Positions 33,491 through 41,106 of a DNA stretch of 49,451 nucleotides are shown one piece after another. Numbering within the stretch: position 1 is the stretch's first letter; each line of letters starts with the position of its first letter. The DNA lies in NCBI GenBank assembly GCA_009840635.1, contig VXNL01000048.1, forward strand, positions 1 to 49,451, given 5' to 3'. The stretch comes from Acidobacteriota bacterium. Its GTDB lineage: Bacteria; Acidobacteriota; Vicinamibacteria; Marinacidobacterales; Marinacidobacteraceae. The notes under the pieces are model-generated. The model was not told the DNA's origin. It saw only the letters and a list, made by a program, of their open reading frames with translations, and made no database searches. A program made the position numbers and the translations under genes.

Positions 33491-35818
33491 TTGTCCCGCC
33501 CGTTGGTTCGCTTCGTTCTCGCCGCCGGCCTGCTGGCGCCGCCCTCGCTTTGGGCGCAGTCCGCGACCCTCCCGGAACGGCAGGACAGCCGGGGCTCGGC
33601 GCCCGAACCCGCCTTCACCGTGCGCGGTCCCGCGCCCCCCGATCTTCCCGAGATGGTCCGCCGCGACGATCTCGGCGGGGCCACCATGCGCGCCACCCGC
33701 ATCGACGAGCCCCTCGAACTCGACGGCCGGCTAGACGACGGGATCTACGACCGCGTTCCGGGAGTGGGCGGCTTCATCCAGGCGCTCCCGCTCGAGGGCG
33801 AGCCGGCCACCGAGGAGACCGAGGTCTGGGTGTTCTTCGACGACGCCGCCGTCTACGTCGCCGGGCGGTGCTGGGACAGCCAACCGGACCGGATTGTGGC
33901 CACCGAGATGCGGCGGGACAACTTCGGCATCTTCAACAACGCGAACCTCGCGGTCATCCTCGACACTTTCTACGACCGCCGGAACGCCTTCTTCTTCTAC
34001 CTGAACCCGATCGGCGGCTTCTTCGACGGCCTCATCGTGGATGAGCGGGGGGTGAACCGGGACTGGACCGCGGTCTGGGATTCCAGAGCGGCGCGCTTCG
34101 AGAACGGCTGGACCGTGGAGATGCGGATTCCGTTCAAGACCCTGCGCTACGACCGGGGCGGCCCGCAGGTCTGGGGCATCAACTTCCGCCGGGTGGTCCG
34201 CTGGAAGAACGAGATGTCGTACTTCACCCAGGTCCCGGCGGCGCTCGGGCCGCGGGCAATCACCAAGGTCAGCTCGGCGGGCACCCTGGTGGGCCTCGAG
34301 GCGCCGGCGAGCTCCCGGACCGTCGAGGTGAAGCCGTACCTGATCGGCGACTCCGCCGGGGCCCGGATCGAGAGCGGCTCGCTCGACCGCGACTTCGGAG
34401 GCGACTTCGGGGTGGACGCCAAGGTGGGCATCACCAGCGGACTCACCGCCGACCTCACCTGGAACACCGACTTCGCCCAGGTCGAGGCCGACGCGCAGCA
34501 GATCAACCTCACCCGCTTCAGCCTCTTCTTCCCCGAAAAACGCGAGTTCTTCCTCGAGGGGCAGGGAATCTTCGACTTCGGCGCCTCGGGGGGCCGCGGC
34601 GCGCCGCCGGGCTCCACCCGAAGCTTCGGTCCGCCGAGCAGCACGCCGGTGCTCTTCTTCAGCCGCCGCATCGGCATCGAGGGCGGGCAGGCGGTTCCCA
34701 TCGCGGGCGGCGCCCGGGCGACGGGAAAGCTGGGCGACTACAACGTGGGCGCTCTCGCCATCCGCAGCGGCGAGAGCGCGGACGCCGGCGCTCCAGAGAC
34801 GGACTTTTCCGTCTTCCGCCTGAAGCGGGACATCCTGAACCGCAGCACCGTGGGCGTCATGGGCACCTACCGGTCCCACACCGCGAACGGCCTGGGCCGG
34901 AACTTCGCCTACGGCATGGATGCCCGCTTCGGTTTCTTCGAGAACCTGGACATCCGGAGCTATGCCGCCTGGACGCAGAACGAACTCGAGGACAAGACCG
35001 GCCTGAGCTATCTGGGCCAGCTCGACTACAACGGCGACCGCTACGGGCTCCAGGCGGAACGGCTGGTGGTCGGGGACGACTTCGACCCGGGGATCGGCTT
35101 CCTGCGCCGGCGGGACTTCCAGCGCAACTACGCCGAGGCCCGCTTCAGTCCCCGGCCGCACTCGATTGCCTGGCTGCGCAAGCTCGGCTGGACCGGCAGC
35201 GTGGACTACACCACCGACAACGAGGGCGAACTCGAGACCCGGATCTTCGGCTTCCGCTACGACATGGAGTTCGAGAACGGGGACAGCGCCAACCTGAACG
35301 CCACCCGGAACCGCGAGGTGCTGAGCGAATCGTTCTCGCTGAGCGACGAGCTCGGGGTCGCGCCCGGCAGCTACGACTTCGACTATGTGCGGGTCAGCTA
35401 CCAGGCCGGGCCCCAGCGTCCGGTCTCGGGCAACTTCGCCTACCAGCAGGGCGGGTTCTTCTCCGGGACGCGCCGGGAACTCGCCTGGCGCGGCCGGATC
35501 GAACTCCTGACCCGCCTCACCGTCGAGCCGATGGTCTCCGCGAACTGGATCGCGCTCCCCGAGGGCGACTACGACACCAACCTGCTCGCCGCCCGCATCA
35601 ACTACACCGTCTCGCCGCGCAGCTTCCTGGCGGCGTTCCTCCAGTACAACAGCGCCGCCGGCAGCCTCTCCACGAACGTCCGCTTCCGCTGGGATTACGA
35701 GCCGGGAAGCGACTTCTACGTGGTCTACAACTCGCTCAGGGACACCCTGGTCCCCGGGTACCCCGAGCTGAACACCCAATCGTTCATCGTCAAGTTCACG
35801 CGCCTCTTCCGTTTCTAA
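33491..35818 (+). CDS. DUF5916 outer-membrane protein, array copy 7 (subfamily B)
   Basis: 775 aa from TTG at 33491. The signal peptide SRPLVRFVLAAGLLAPPSLW is cut near residue 23 (WAQ). Then come RGPAPPDLPEMVRRDDLGGA, a CBM9-like domain starting near residue 65 (LELDGRLDDGIYDRVPGVGG, GRCWDSQPDR), DUF5916 with NLTRFSLFFPEKREFFLEGQ, and the common end KFTRLFRF. It shares the B-type C-terminus but has a shorter segment after NREVLSESF than copies 5 and 6. Last gene of the array; a REP-like repeat follows its stop, then a convergent gene. Confidence 0.85.
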   Translation: MSRPLVRFVLAAGLLAPPSLWAQSATLPERQDSRGSAPEPAFTVRGPAPPDLPEMVRRDDLGGATMRATRIDEPLELDGRLDDGIYDRVPGVGGFIQALPLEGEPATEETEVWVFFDDAAVYVAGRCWDSQPDRIVATEMRRDNFGIFNNANLAVILDTFYDRRNAFFFYLNPIGGFFDGLIVDERGVNRDWTAVWDSRAARFENGWTVEMRIPFKTLRYDRGGPQVWGINFRRVVRWKNEMSYFTQVPAALGPRAITKVSSAGTLVGLEAPASSRTVEVKPYLIGDSAGARIESGSLDRDFGGDFGVDAKVGITSGLTADLTWNTDFAQVEADAQQINLTRFSLFFPEKREFFLEGQGIFDFGASGGRGAPPGSTRSFGPPSSTPVLFFSRRIGIEGGQAVPIAGGARATGKLGDYNVGALAIRSGESADAGAPETDFSVFRLKRDILNRSTVGVMGTYRSHTANGLGRNFAYGMDARFGFFENLDIRSYAAWTQNELEDKTGLSYLGQLDYNGDRYGLQAERLVVGDDFDPGIGFLRRRDFQRNYAEARFSPRPHSIAWLRKLGWTGSVDYTTDNEGELETRIFGFRYDMEFENGDSANLNATRNREVLSESFSLSDELGVAPGSYDFDYVRVSYQAGPQRPVSGNFAYQQGGFFSGTRRELAWRGRIELLTRLTVEPMVSANWIALPEGDYDTNLLAARINYTVSPRSFLAAFLQYNSAAGSLSTNVRFRWDYEPGSDFYVVYNSLRDTLVPGYPELNTQSFIVKFTRLFRF

Positions 35819-35823
35819 GGCCG

Positions 35824-35865
35824 GGAGCGCCGGTCTTCAGACCGGCACGCGGCGCGTAGCGCCGC
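35824..35865 (+). repeat. REP-like repeat with compensatory changes, after copy 7
   Basis: The first stem is GCCGGTC-ttca-GACCGGC and the second GCGGCGC-gta-GCGCCGC. Compared with other copies (GCCGGCC..GGCCGGC and GCGGCCC..GGGCCGC), both arms changed together so pairing is kept. It sits in the 64-bp convergent gap and may help end transcription from both sides. Confidence 0.78.
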
Positions 35866-35882
35866 AGAGCGCGCAGAGCCGC

Positions 35883-36242
35883 TCAGCCACATGGCGCGGA
35901 ACTCGGAACACGCGTCGCGCCGTGAGTCTGAGGTTTTCGGATCGGCCGCGCATCGCGCCTCATCGCTTCCTCGTGTTCCCGACGCCGGGCATCCCGGTCG
36001 TGCAATTCGTCCCTCGTCAGCAATCGGCCTGCCGTGACCTCGGATTCTCGCTTTCGAATGGCCGCGTAGACATCGTCTCTCAGTCGCCGGAACCGCTCTT
36101 CACGATCTTCGTCGGTCTCGGTCTGGGCAATCACCTTCAGACATTCGCGAACCAAGGCTGACACCGAAATCCCCGCAGCTGCGGCAATGGTGCGGGCTGA
36201 CTGATAACTCTCCTCGTCTACCGAAAGGGTGATTCGCTTCAT
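35883..36242 (-). CDS. orphan ribbon-helix-helix protein
   Basis: A 119-aa protein. The N-terminus KRITLSVDEESYQSARTIAA with AGISVSALVRECLKVIAQ is a CopG/Arc-like ribbon-helix-helix. The rest is a long charged region rich in R, E and D (RRLRDDVYAAIRKRESEV), probably helical. It resembles type II antitoxins, but no toxin gene is next to it: the downstream neighbour is the convergent DUF5916 copy 7 and upstream are exported acidic proteins. It may be an orphan antitoxin or a stand-alone regulator. The ATG at 36242 is preferred; a GTG at 36248 would add two residues. No good Shine-Dalgarno is visible. Confidence 0.7.
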   Translation of the reverse strand: MKRITLSVDEESYQSARTIAAAAGISVSALVRECLKVIAQTETDEDREERFRRLRDDVYAAIRKRESEVTAGRLLTRDELHDRDARRREHEEAMRRDARPIRKPQTHGATRVPSSAPCG

Positions 36243-36344
36243 GCGCACTGCGTAATGGTCTCACCGACCTGTTGCGTTGAGGTCACGCACCCCCCGACCT
36301 CAGCCGAGGAACCGCTTGCCGGAGCCTGGTCCGGAAGACCGCCC

Positions 36345-36908
36345 CTACCAGACGGTGATGTCCACCCGGGTCTCGCCGTCGCGAACCTCGATTTCCGTGC
36401 CGCGGGCGGCCGAAAGCAGCGACCGGGCCATTCCGAGGGGATCGCAGTGGACCTCGGAATCCCCCGACGCCTCGCAGGCGTCCCCGATGTCCTCGAGCAC
36501 GCGGAGCGGCGTCCGCAGGAAGACCCGGTTGCCCGAGTCGCCGCCCTCCCGCACCCGGATGACGAGATCGTCGCCTTCGGTCGCGATGAGGACCTGGTCC
36601 TCTCCGTCGGTGACCCGCACGAGCTCGGCGTCGCCCGCCGCTTCGAGGGCCCGCGCGAACGGCCCGAGCGCCAGCACGGCCGCGCCTTCCATGGCATCCA
36701 TGTCTTCATGGATCTCGTGTTCCACCAGGTGGTCCGGGACGAGATGGAGGGCCGCCAGGGGAAGCATCAGGGGTACCGGCGCGACGATGTTCGGCCCTTC
36801 CTCGGCAACCACCGAGACGACCGCGACGCCGCAGGCCGCGACGCAGGCGCCGAACAGGAGCGCCGAGATCAGCGCCGCGGCGAGCAGGAGTCCGAGCAGA
36901 CGGAGCAT
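36345..36908 (-). CDS. exported or membrane-anchored acidic protein, unknown function
   Basis: 187 aa, not recognised with certainty. A strong N-terminal hydrophobic segment (LRLLGLLLAAALISALLFGA, then ACVAACGVAVVSVV) is a signal peptide or anchor. After a linker with H and D/E residues comes a compact acidic beta-rich domain: DDLVIRVREGGDSGNRVFLR, TPLRVLEDIGD, and a C-terminal strand TEIEVRDGETRVDITVW. The same pattern (strand, acidic loop, then a V-x-P-x-x-x-V-x-x-LGD-like helix) occurs in the protein encoded just upstream (6-bp gap), so the two are likely paralogous and co-expressed. It loosely recalls small C-terminal domains of YvlB/SHOCT-like proteins; that link is weak. Confidence 0.6.
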   Translation of the reverse strand: MLRLLGLLLAAALISALLFGACVAACGVAVVSVVAEEGPNIVAPVPLMLPLAALHLVPDHLVEHEIHEDMDAMEGAAVLALGPFARALEAAGDAELVRVTDGEDQVLIATEGDDLVIRVREGGDSGNRVFLRTPLRVLEDIGDACEASGDSEVHCDPLGMARSLLSAARGTEIEVRDGETRVDITVW

Positions 36909-36914
36909 GACGGC

Positions 36915-37469
36915 CTAGCGGGGCCCGATCCAGACCCGGACCCGGCCGTCGTCACCGCCCACCGAGACCAGGACGTCGTCGTGGTCCGCGAGCGCCCGGA
37001 TCGCTGCGGCGAGATCGGGCTCGGTTCCCTCTTCACCGAAGAGGGCGTCACCGAAGGCGACCGGAACCCGGATGTCGAGCGCGCCGTCGTCCCCGCTGCC
37101 CTCGATCCGGACCTCGTCGCCGTCCATGCGGGCGCGCAGGTTGCCGCCGTCCTCTTCGTCGATGGTCACCCAGGCGCCCGGGTTGTCACGGAGCGACTGC
37201 CACAGCGCGCGCAGGTCCTCGGCGTCCACGTCTACGTCGGTGTCGTGGTCCCACTCCTTCTCGATCTCGCCGAGGATGTGTTCGCCGAGGGAGTCGCCGA
37301 GCGCCTCGACCGCGGCGAACGGCAGGTTTACCTCGACGTTGGTGTTGTCGTCGTCGCCGTCCACCTGGATGTGGAGCCAGGGTTGCTCCTGCCCGAGCGC
37401 GGGAAGGGCCGTCAGGGCGAGAGCGAGGGTGGCCAGGGTTGCATTGCGCAGAAGTTTCATCATGCTCAT
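36915..37469 (-). CDS. secreted acidic protein sharing a domain with its neighbour
   Basis: About 184 aa. The signal peptide (KLLRNATLATLALALTALPA, cut after LGQ) leaves a mature, very acidic protein with two similar units: HIQVDGDDDNTNVEVNLPFA followed by AVEALGDSL, and VRIEGSGDDGALDIRVPVAF followed by GDALFG. It ends in VSVGGDDGRVRVWIGPR. The repeat and its echo in the following gene suggest a duplicated small beta-rich module; many aspartates could bind calcium, but no canonical EF-hand is evident. Possible starts are ATG at 37469, 37463 or 37460, all before the signal peptide. Function unknown. Confidence 0.62.
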   Translation of the reverse strand: MSMMKLLRNATLATLALALTALPALGQEQPWLHIQVDGDDDNTNVEVNLPFAAVEALGDSLGEHILGEIEKEWDHDTDVDVDAEDLRALWQSLRDNPGAWVTIDEEDGGNLRARMDGDEVRIEGSGDDGALDIRVPVAFGDALFGEEGTEPDLAAAIRALADHDDVLVSVGGDDGRVRVWIGPR

Positions 37470-37506
37470 CCCAACGAACGCTGCGACGCCGCGGTTCCCG
37501 GGAATC

Positions 37507-37551
37507 GGAGCGCCGGCCTCCGGCCGGCATCGCCGACTGTAGGGAGGCGAA
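37507..37551 (+). repeat. REP-like repeat, left of an inverted pair
   Basis: GGAGCGCCGGCCTCCGGCCG then GCATCGCCGACTGTAGGGAG and GCGA. The stems are GCCGGCC-tcc-GGCCGGC and TCGCC..GGCGA. With the inverted copy at 37660-37724 it brackets about 220 bp upstream of the lyase gene. Together with the repeats, the gap 37470-37765 holds only the -10-like box and the unused-looking ribosome-binding site described for the lyase. Confidence 0.75.
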
Positions 37552-37659
37552 ATGCGCACCGCAGTCGTCCCCGTCTACACCCGACCGGGGGCGGCGTGAC
37601 GCCACCAGAAAGGAGACGAGCGTGGCTCTCACATTCACAATGGGCAAGGGCCATCCACG

Positions 37660-37724
37660 CGCGTTTCGCGCTCCCGCGCGGTCCCCACCGGGAGAACTGG
37701 CCGCCGGCCGGAGGCTGGCGCTCC
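37660..37724 (-). repeat. REP-like repeat, inverted right copy
   Basis: GCCGGCCGGAGGCTGGC then GCTCC: the reverse complement of the family head, at 37703-37724, preceded by CCCCACCGGGAG, which also occurs inside the 18684 element. An in-frame extension of the lyase gene would run through this repeat. Confidence 0.65.
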
Positions 37725-37752
37725 GATCCATGCTCCTTGTCCACCGGGATGG

Positions 37753-37758
37753 GATACT
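37753..37758 (+). promoter_or_regulatory. -10-like box of the lyase gene
   Basis: GATACT, with TGG just before it, ends 7 nt before the GTG at 37766. The position suggests a leaderless transcript starting at this GTG. Confidence 0.35.
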
Positions 37759-37765
37759 CGGCCAG

Positions 37766-38587
37766 GTGTCGCGTCCGCTTCGCTCGCTCCTCTACGTTCC
37801 CGCCTCCAGCGCGCGGATGGTCGCGAAGGCCGCCACCCGGGGCGCGGACATCGTGGTGCTCGACCTCGAGGACGGCGTCCACCCGTCGCACAAGGATGCC
37901 GCGCGGGAACGCCTTCACGAAACCCGGGCAGCGCTGGCCGGCGCCGCTGCGGTCGTCGCGCTCAGGACCAACCCTCCGGAAGGCTCCGGCGGCCACGCCG
38001 ACCTTGAAGGAGCCGCCACCGCCGGATTCGACGCCGTCCTCCTGCCCAAGGCCGAATCCGGTGAGACTGTCCGGGTAGCTCGAGACGTCCTGGGCCGGGC
38101 GACGCCCCTGTGGCTGATGATCGAGACCGCGCCCGGCGCCGCGAACGTCTTCGACCTCGCCCGGGTACCCGGCGTGGAAGGTCTCGTGTTCGGGTCCGCC
38201 GATTACCGGCTGAGCATTGGCGCCCGGATGCAGCAGGTTGAGGCGGAGCTGGATTTCGTCCGCCAGCGGATCCTGCTCGCCGCTCGCGCCGCCGGGATCC
38301 ACTGCTGGGACGCGCCCTGGTTCGCCTTCCGCGATCTGGACGGTCTGCGCCGGAGCGCCCGGCACGCCGCGGAGATGGGTTTCGACGGCAAGTCCGCAGT
38401 CCACCCGGCGCAGATCCCCGTCATTCACGATGCCTTTGCGCCCACGCCGGAGGAACGCGCCTGGGCGGAACGCGTCGTTTCCGTCATGGAGGATGCCGCC
38501 GCGCGCGGCGTTGCGGTCGTCGAACTCGACGGCGTCCTGCTGGAGGAACTGCACCTCCGCCAGGCCCGGCGCCTCCTCGCCCGGTAG
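37766..38587 (+). CDS. HpcH/HpaI-family C-C lyase (CitE / malyl-CoA lyase-like)
   Basis: 273 aa from GTG at 37766, matching the family opening RPLRSLLYVPASS. Further family marks are VLDLEDGVHPSHKDAARE (acidic metal-site region), ALRTNP, LLPKAES, LWLMIETAPGA with the conserved Glu, GSADY, and near the end GKSAVHPAQIPVIHDAFAPT. These TIM-barrel Mg-dependent enzymes cleave or form C-C bonds in acyl-CoA thioesters such as citramalyl-, malyl- or citryl-CoA; the exact substrate cannot be told. Longer in-frame starts exist: ATG at 37730, and GTG at 37622 behind a strong AAAGGAG. The latter would translate a REP-like repeat into an extra 48 residues, so I prefer the short form. Convergent with the symporter gene. 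Confidence 0.82.
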   Translation: MSRPLRSLLYVPASSARMVAKAATRGADIVVLDLEDGVHPSHKDAARERLHETRAALAGAAAVVALRTNPPEGSGGHADLEGAATAGFDAVLLPKAESGETVRVARDVLGRATPLWLMIETAPGAANVFDLARVPGVEGLVFGSADYRLSIGARMQQVEAELDFVRQRILLAARAAGIHCWDAPWFAFRDLDGLRRSARHAAEMGFDGKSAVHPAQIPVIHDAFAPTPEERAWAERVVSVMEDAAARGVAVVELDGVLLEELHLRQARRLLAR

Positions 38588-38611
38588 CCGGCCCGGGGTG
38601 GGCTGACGGGC

Positions 38612-39835
38612 TCAGCCGGCCGCGGCCGGTGTCCCGGGCCGAGTGAACTCGGGGTTCTCCCAGCGGGCTACCACCGCCGGGGCGGAACAGTGGCTCGCGA
38701 CGTTCGTGCTGGTGCGGATCGGGTCGATCAGCGCGTCGATCCCGAGCAGGATGCCGAGCCCCTCCATCGGCAGGCCGTGCCCCTCGAACACCGCGGCGAG
38801 GATCACGAAGTTTGCGCGTGGGATCCCGGCCACCCCCTTGCTCGTCACCTTCAGCGTCAGCAGGATGATCGCCGCCTGCTCCCACGAGAGGTCGACTCCC
38901 GCCGCCTGCGCGATGAACAGGGTCGCCATCCCCAGGTGGATCGTGCTGCCGTTCATGTTCAGGCTCAGACTCAGCGGCGTCACCACTCCGAGGATGGGTC
39001 GCGGCACCCCGAACCGCTGCAGGTTCTCGAGCGTCTGCGGCAGGGCGGCGGCGCTCGACGTGGTTGCGAAACCCACCAGGAACGGCTCGCGCATGAAGCG
39101 CGCGAATCGCCGCAGCGGGATGCCGCAGAGGAACAGGCCCCCCGCCAGCACCACGAGGAGGAAGAAACCCTGCGCCAGCCAGGCGACGGCCGTGAACTCG
39201 GCGAGGCCCTCGAGGCCGGCGGACCCGCCCCCCGCGATCGCATTCGCGGCCGCTGCGAACACCGCCAGGGGCGCCAGGTACATGACGTAGTCGGTGTAGC
39301 GGAACGCGACTTCCGCGAGCGCGTCCGCGAAGTCCACCACCGGCCGGGCCCGCTTGCCCACCGAGAGGCACGCGATCCCGAACACGAAGCAGAACACCAC
39401 GATCTGCAGCACGTCGCCCCGCGCCAGGGCGTCGACGATGCTCGTCGGAACGGCGTTTTGCAGCGCGTCCACGAACCCGGCCGGTTCCGGGAGCTCCACC
39501 CCGGACGCCCCGCCGAGCGACAGGCCGTCGCCGGGCCTCGTCGCCGCCACGCTGAACCAGCCGAGCAGCAGGGCGACGGTGGTGGCGATCTCGAAGCAGA
39601 CCACCGACTTCCAGCCCAGCCGGCCCAGCGCGCCCATCGACCCGGCGCCCGCGATCGCCCGGATGAGGACCCCCACCAGCACTGGAGCGATGATCGACCG
39701 GATCAGGCGCAGGAACAGGGTGCTCAGGAACTCGATGCGTTCGGCCCACTGCGGGGCCCAGAGGCCAAGGGCGACGCCCCCGGCCATCCCGATGAGGATC
39801 CACCAGGCGAGCGAGATTCGGGGGAGGCGGGGCAA
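38612..39835 (-). CDS. dicarboxylate/amino acid:cation symporter (DAACS family)
   Basis: A 407-aa inner-membrane transporter of the GltP/DctA family with eight predicted helices and two re-entrant loops. The serine-rich hairpin loop (FATTSSAAALPQTLENLQRF, then GVP), the helix-7 motif LSLNMNGSTIHLG (usually NMDGT) and RTSTNV near the end mark the family. It imports glutamate, aspartate or C4-dicarboxylates with protons or sodium. It follows the serine hydrolase gene by 23 bp on the same strand, which suggests co-transcription. The NMNG variant lacks the usual Asp, which may affect cation or substrate binding. Confidence 0.9.
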   Translation of the reverse strand: MPRLPRISLAWWILIGMAGGVALGLWAPQWAERIEFLSTLFLRLIRSIIAPVLVGVLIRAIAGAGSMGALGRLGWKSVVCFEIATTVALLLGWFSVAATRPGDGLSLGGASGVELPEPAGFVDALQNAVPTSIVDALARGDVLQIVVFCFVFGIACLSVGKRARPVVDFADALAEVAFRYTDYVMYLAPLAVFAAAANAIAGGGSAGLEGLAEFTAVAWLAQGFFLLVVLAGGLFLCGIPLRRFARFMREPFLVGFATTSSAAALPQTLENLQRFGVPRPILGVVTPLSLSLNMNGSTIHLGMATLFIAQAAGVDLSWEQAAIILLTLKVTSKGVAGIPRANFVILAAVFEGHGLPMEGLGILLGIDALIDPIRTSTNVASHCSAPAVVARWENPEFTRPGTPAAAG

Positions 39836-39858
39836 ACTGCGAGGCCCGGGCGCTCGGC

Positions 39859-41061
39859 TCAGCGGAGCGCCGCCACCACCTCCGCGAGTGCGCCCAGCGA
39901 CAGCTCGGAGAGGTTCAGCCCGTCGCCCCCCACGTTCCGCAGCAGGACCACCGCGGCGTCGCTTTCCGGCTCGATCCAGGCCGCCGCCCGGTACCCGGCC
40001 ACGCTTCCGCCGTGGCCGTAGGCGGTGAACGAATTGCCGTCTCCGTCCTCAAGCCGCCGGGCCATGAAGCCGAAGCCGTAACCGCTGGCCAGGTCCCCGG
40101 TGGCGAACGCCTTCGTCAGGTTGTCCTGCCGGACGCTCGCCGGGATCACTCCGTCGAACGGCTCTCCCCCGGTCCCGATCAGGAAACGCAGGAACACCCC
40201 GAGGTCCTCCACCGTCGAATAGAGCGCGCCGTTCGGCACCTTGTAGCCGCGCCCCGCGTGTTCCCGCGCCGGCGTCTCGGCGTCGAGGCTGCCGTCGTCC
40301 TCCACCGTGACCCCCTCCGCGATCCGGTCTTCCAGTTCCGGGACCGGGAAGAAGGTGCTCGAGTCCATCCCGAGCGGAGCCAGGAGGTTGTCCCTGACGT
40401 GGTCCATGAAGGGTTCGCCGGCGGCCCGCTCCACGGCGGCGCCGAGCATCGCGTAGCCGATGTTGGAGTACTGGTAGCGGGTTCCGGGTTCATACTCGAA
40501 CGAGACTTCATCCAGCGCCCGGAACGCGGTGTCGAGCCAGTCCTGCGGGGCGCCTACCAGGTAACGCGGGAGGTTCCGGGGCTCCCGGGCGAGCCCCGCG
40601 GTCATCGTCGCGAGCTGGAAGATGCTGGGGCCGGGGGTCCAGGAATAGGGGTTTTCCACCTCCGCGAGTTCCGGCACGAACTCGGTCACCGGATCGCCGA
40701 AACGGGCCTTTTCCAAGTGGATGAGCCGCAGCATCGCCATCGCGGTGACCGGCTTCGTGATGGAGCCGATCCGGTACAGGTGGTCGGCCCGGGCCGGCGT
40801 CTCGTCTTCGGTGTCGGCGAACCCGAAGCCATCCGCGACGACCGTTTCCCCGGCAACCACGATGCCGAAGGCGCCGCCGCCGCGTCCGTCCTCCTCGATG
40901 ACCCGGCGGATCTCCTCCGACGCGGCGGCCGTGACTTCGGGCAGGGACCGTACCGGCTCCGGCTCGGCCGCCGGCCCGCAGGCAACGGCTAGCCCGAAAG
41001 CCAGGCAAGCGGTGATCGACCGGAGCAAAAGTGGGTTGGGGAAATGAGGGGAAGGACGCAT
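39859..41061 (-). CDS. serine hydrolase lipoprotein, class C beta-lactamase fold
   Basis: A 400-aa lipoprotein: the signal peptide ends in a lipobox AFGLAVAC, lipidated at C28. The penicillin-binding/beta-lactamase fold shows S100-ITK103 (SxxK nucleophile and base), Y198-S-N200 (YxN) and a late GHGG in place of KTG. The family (AmpC/EstB/D-aminopeptidase-like) includes esterases and peptidases as well as beta-lactamases; the HxG third motif favours an esterase or peptidase. It is upstream of and likely co-transcribed with the symporter, perhaps releasing an amino acid or dicarboxylate for it. It is divergent from the amidohydrolase gene with 45 bp between starts. Confidence 0.88.
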   Translation of the reverse strand: MRPSPHFPNPLLLRSITACLAFGLAVACGPAAEPEPVRSLPEVTAAASEEIRRVIEEDGRGGGAFGIVVAGETVVADGFGFADTEDETPARADHLYRIGSITKPVTAMAMLRLIHLEKARFGDPVTEFVPELAEVENPYSWTPGPSIFQLATMTAGLAREPRNLPRYLVGAPQDWLDTAFRALDEVSFEYEPGTRYQYSNIGYAMLGAAVERAAGEPFMDHVRDNLLAPLGMDSSTFFPVPELEDRIAEGVTVEDDGSLDAETPAREHAGRGYKVPNGALYSTVEDLGVFLRFLIGTGGEPFDGVIPASVRQDNLTKAFATGDLASGYGFGFMARRLEDGDGNSFTAYGHGGSVAGYRAAAWIEPESDAAVVLLRNVGGDGLNLSELSLGALAEVVAALR

Positions 41062-41092
41062 GACCGAAGCGAAAGATACCCGGGTGCGCTGC

Positions 41093-41098
41093 TAGGAT
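41093..41098 (+). promoter_or_regulatory. -10-like box of the amidohydrolase gene
   Basis: TAGGAT ends 8 nt before the ATG at 41107, with no Shine-Dalgarno between, again a leaderless-type layout. In the 45-bp divergent gap a TATCTT on the other strand lies 11 nt before the serine hydrolase ATG. Confidence 0.4.
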
Positions 41099-41106
41099 CG
41101 CCGCTG

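Noticed and set aside
19890..35779. Very long antisense open frames (600-930 codons) across the DUF5916 array
   Set aside because: They mirror the strong GC third-position bias of the plus-strand genes and recur in each paralogue; their translations are low-complexity H/R/G/V-rich and match no family. Likewise antisense frames over the RND, ABC and amidohydrolase genes.
35883..37469. Ribbon-helix-helix protein plus neighbours as a toxin-antitoxin module
   Set aside because: Both upstream proteins carry signal peptides and lie more than 100 bp away; neither resembles a toxin, so the RHH protein is called an orphan.
4218..37724. GC-rich palindromic repeats as a CRISPR array or integron attC sites
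   Set aside because: Copies are scattered singly between unrelated genes, are not regularly spaced, have no spacers, and no cas or integrase gene is present.
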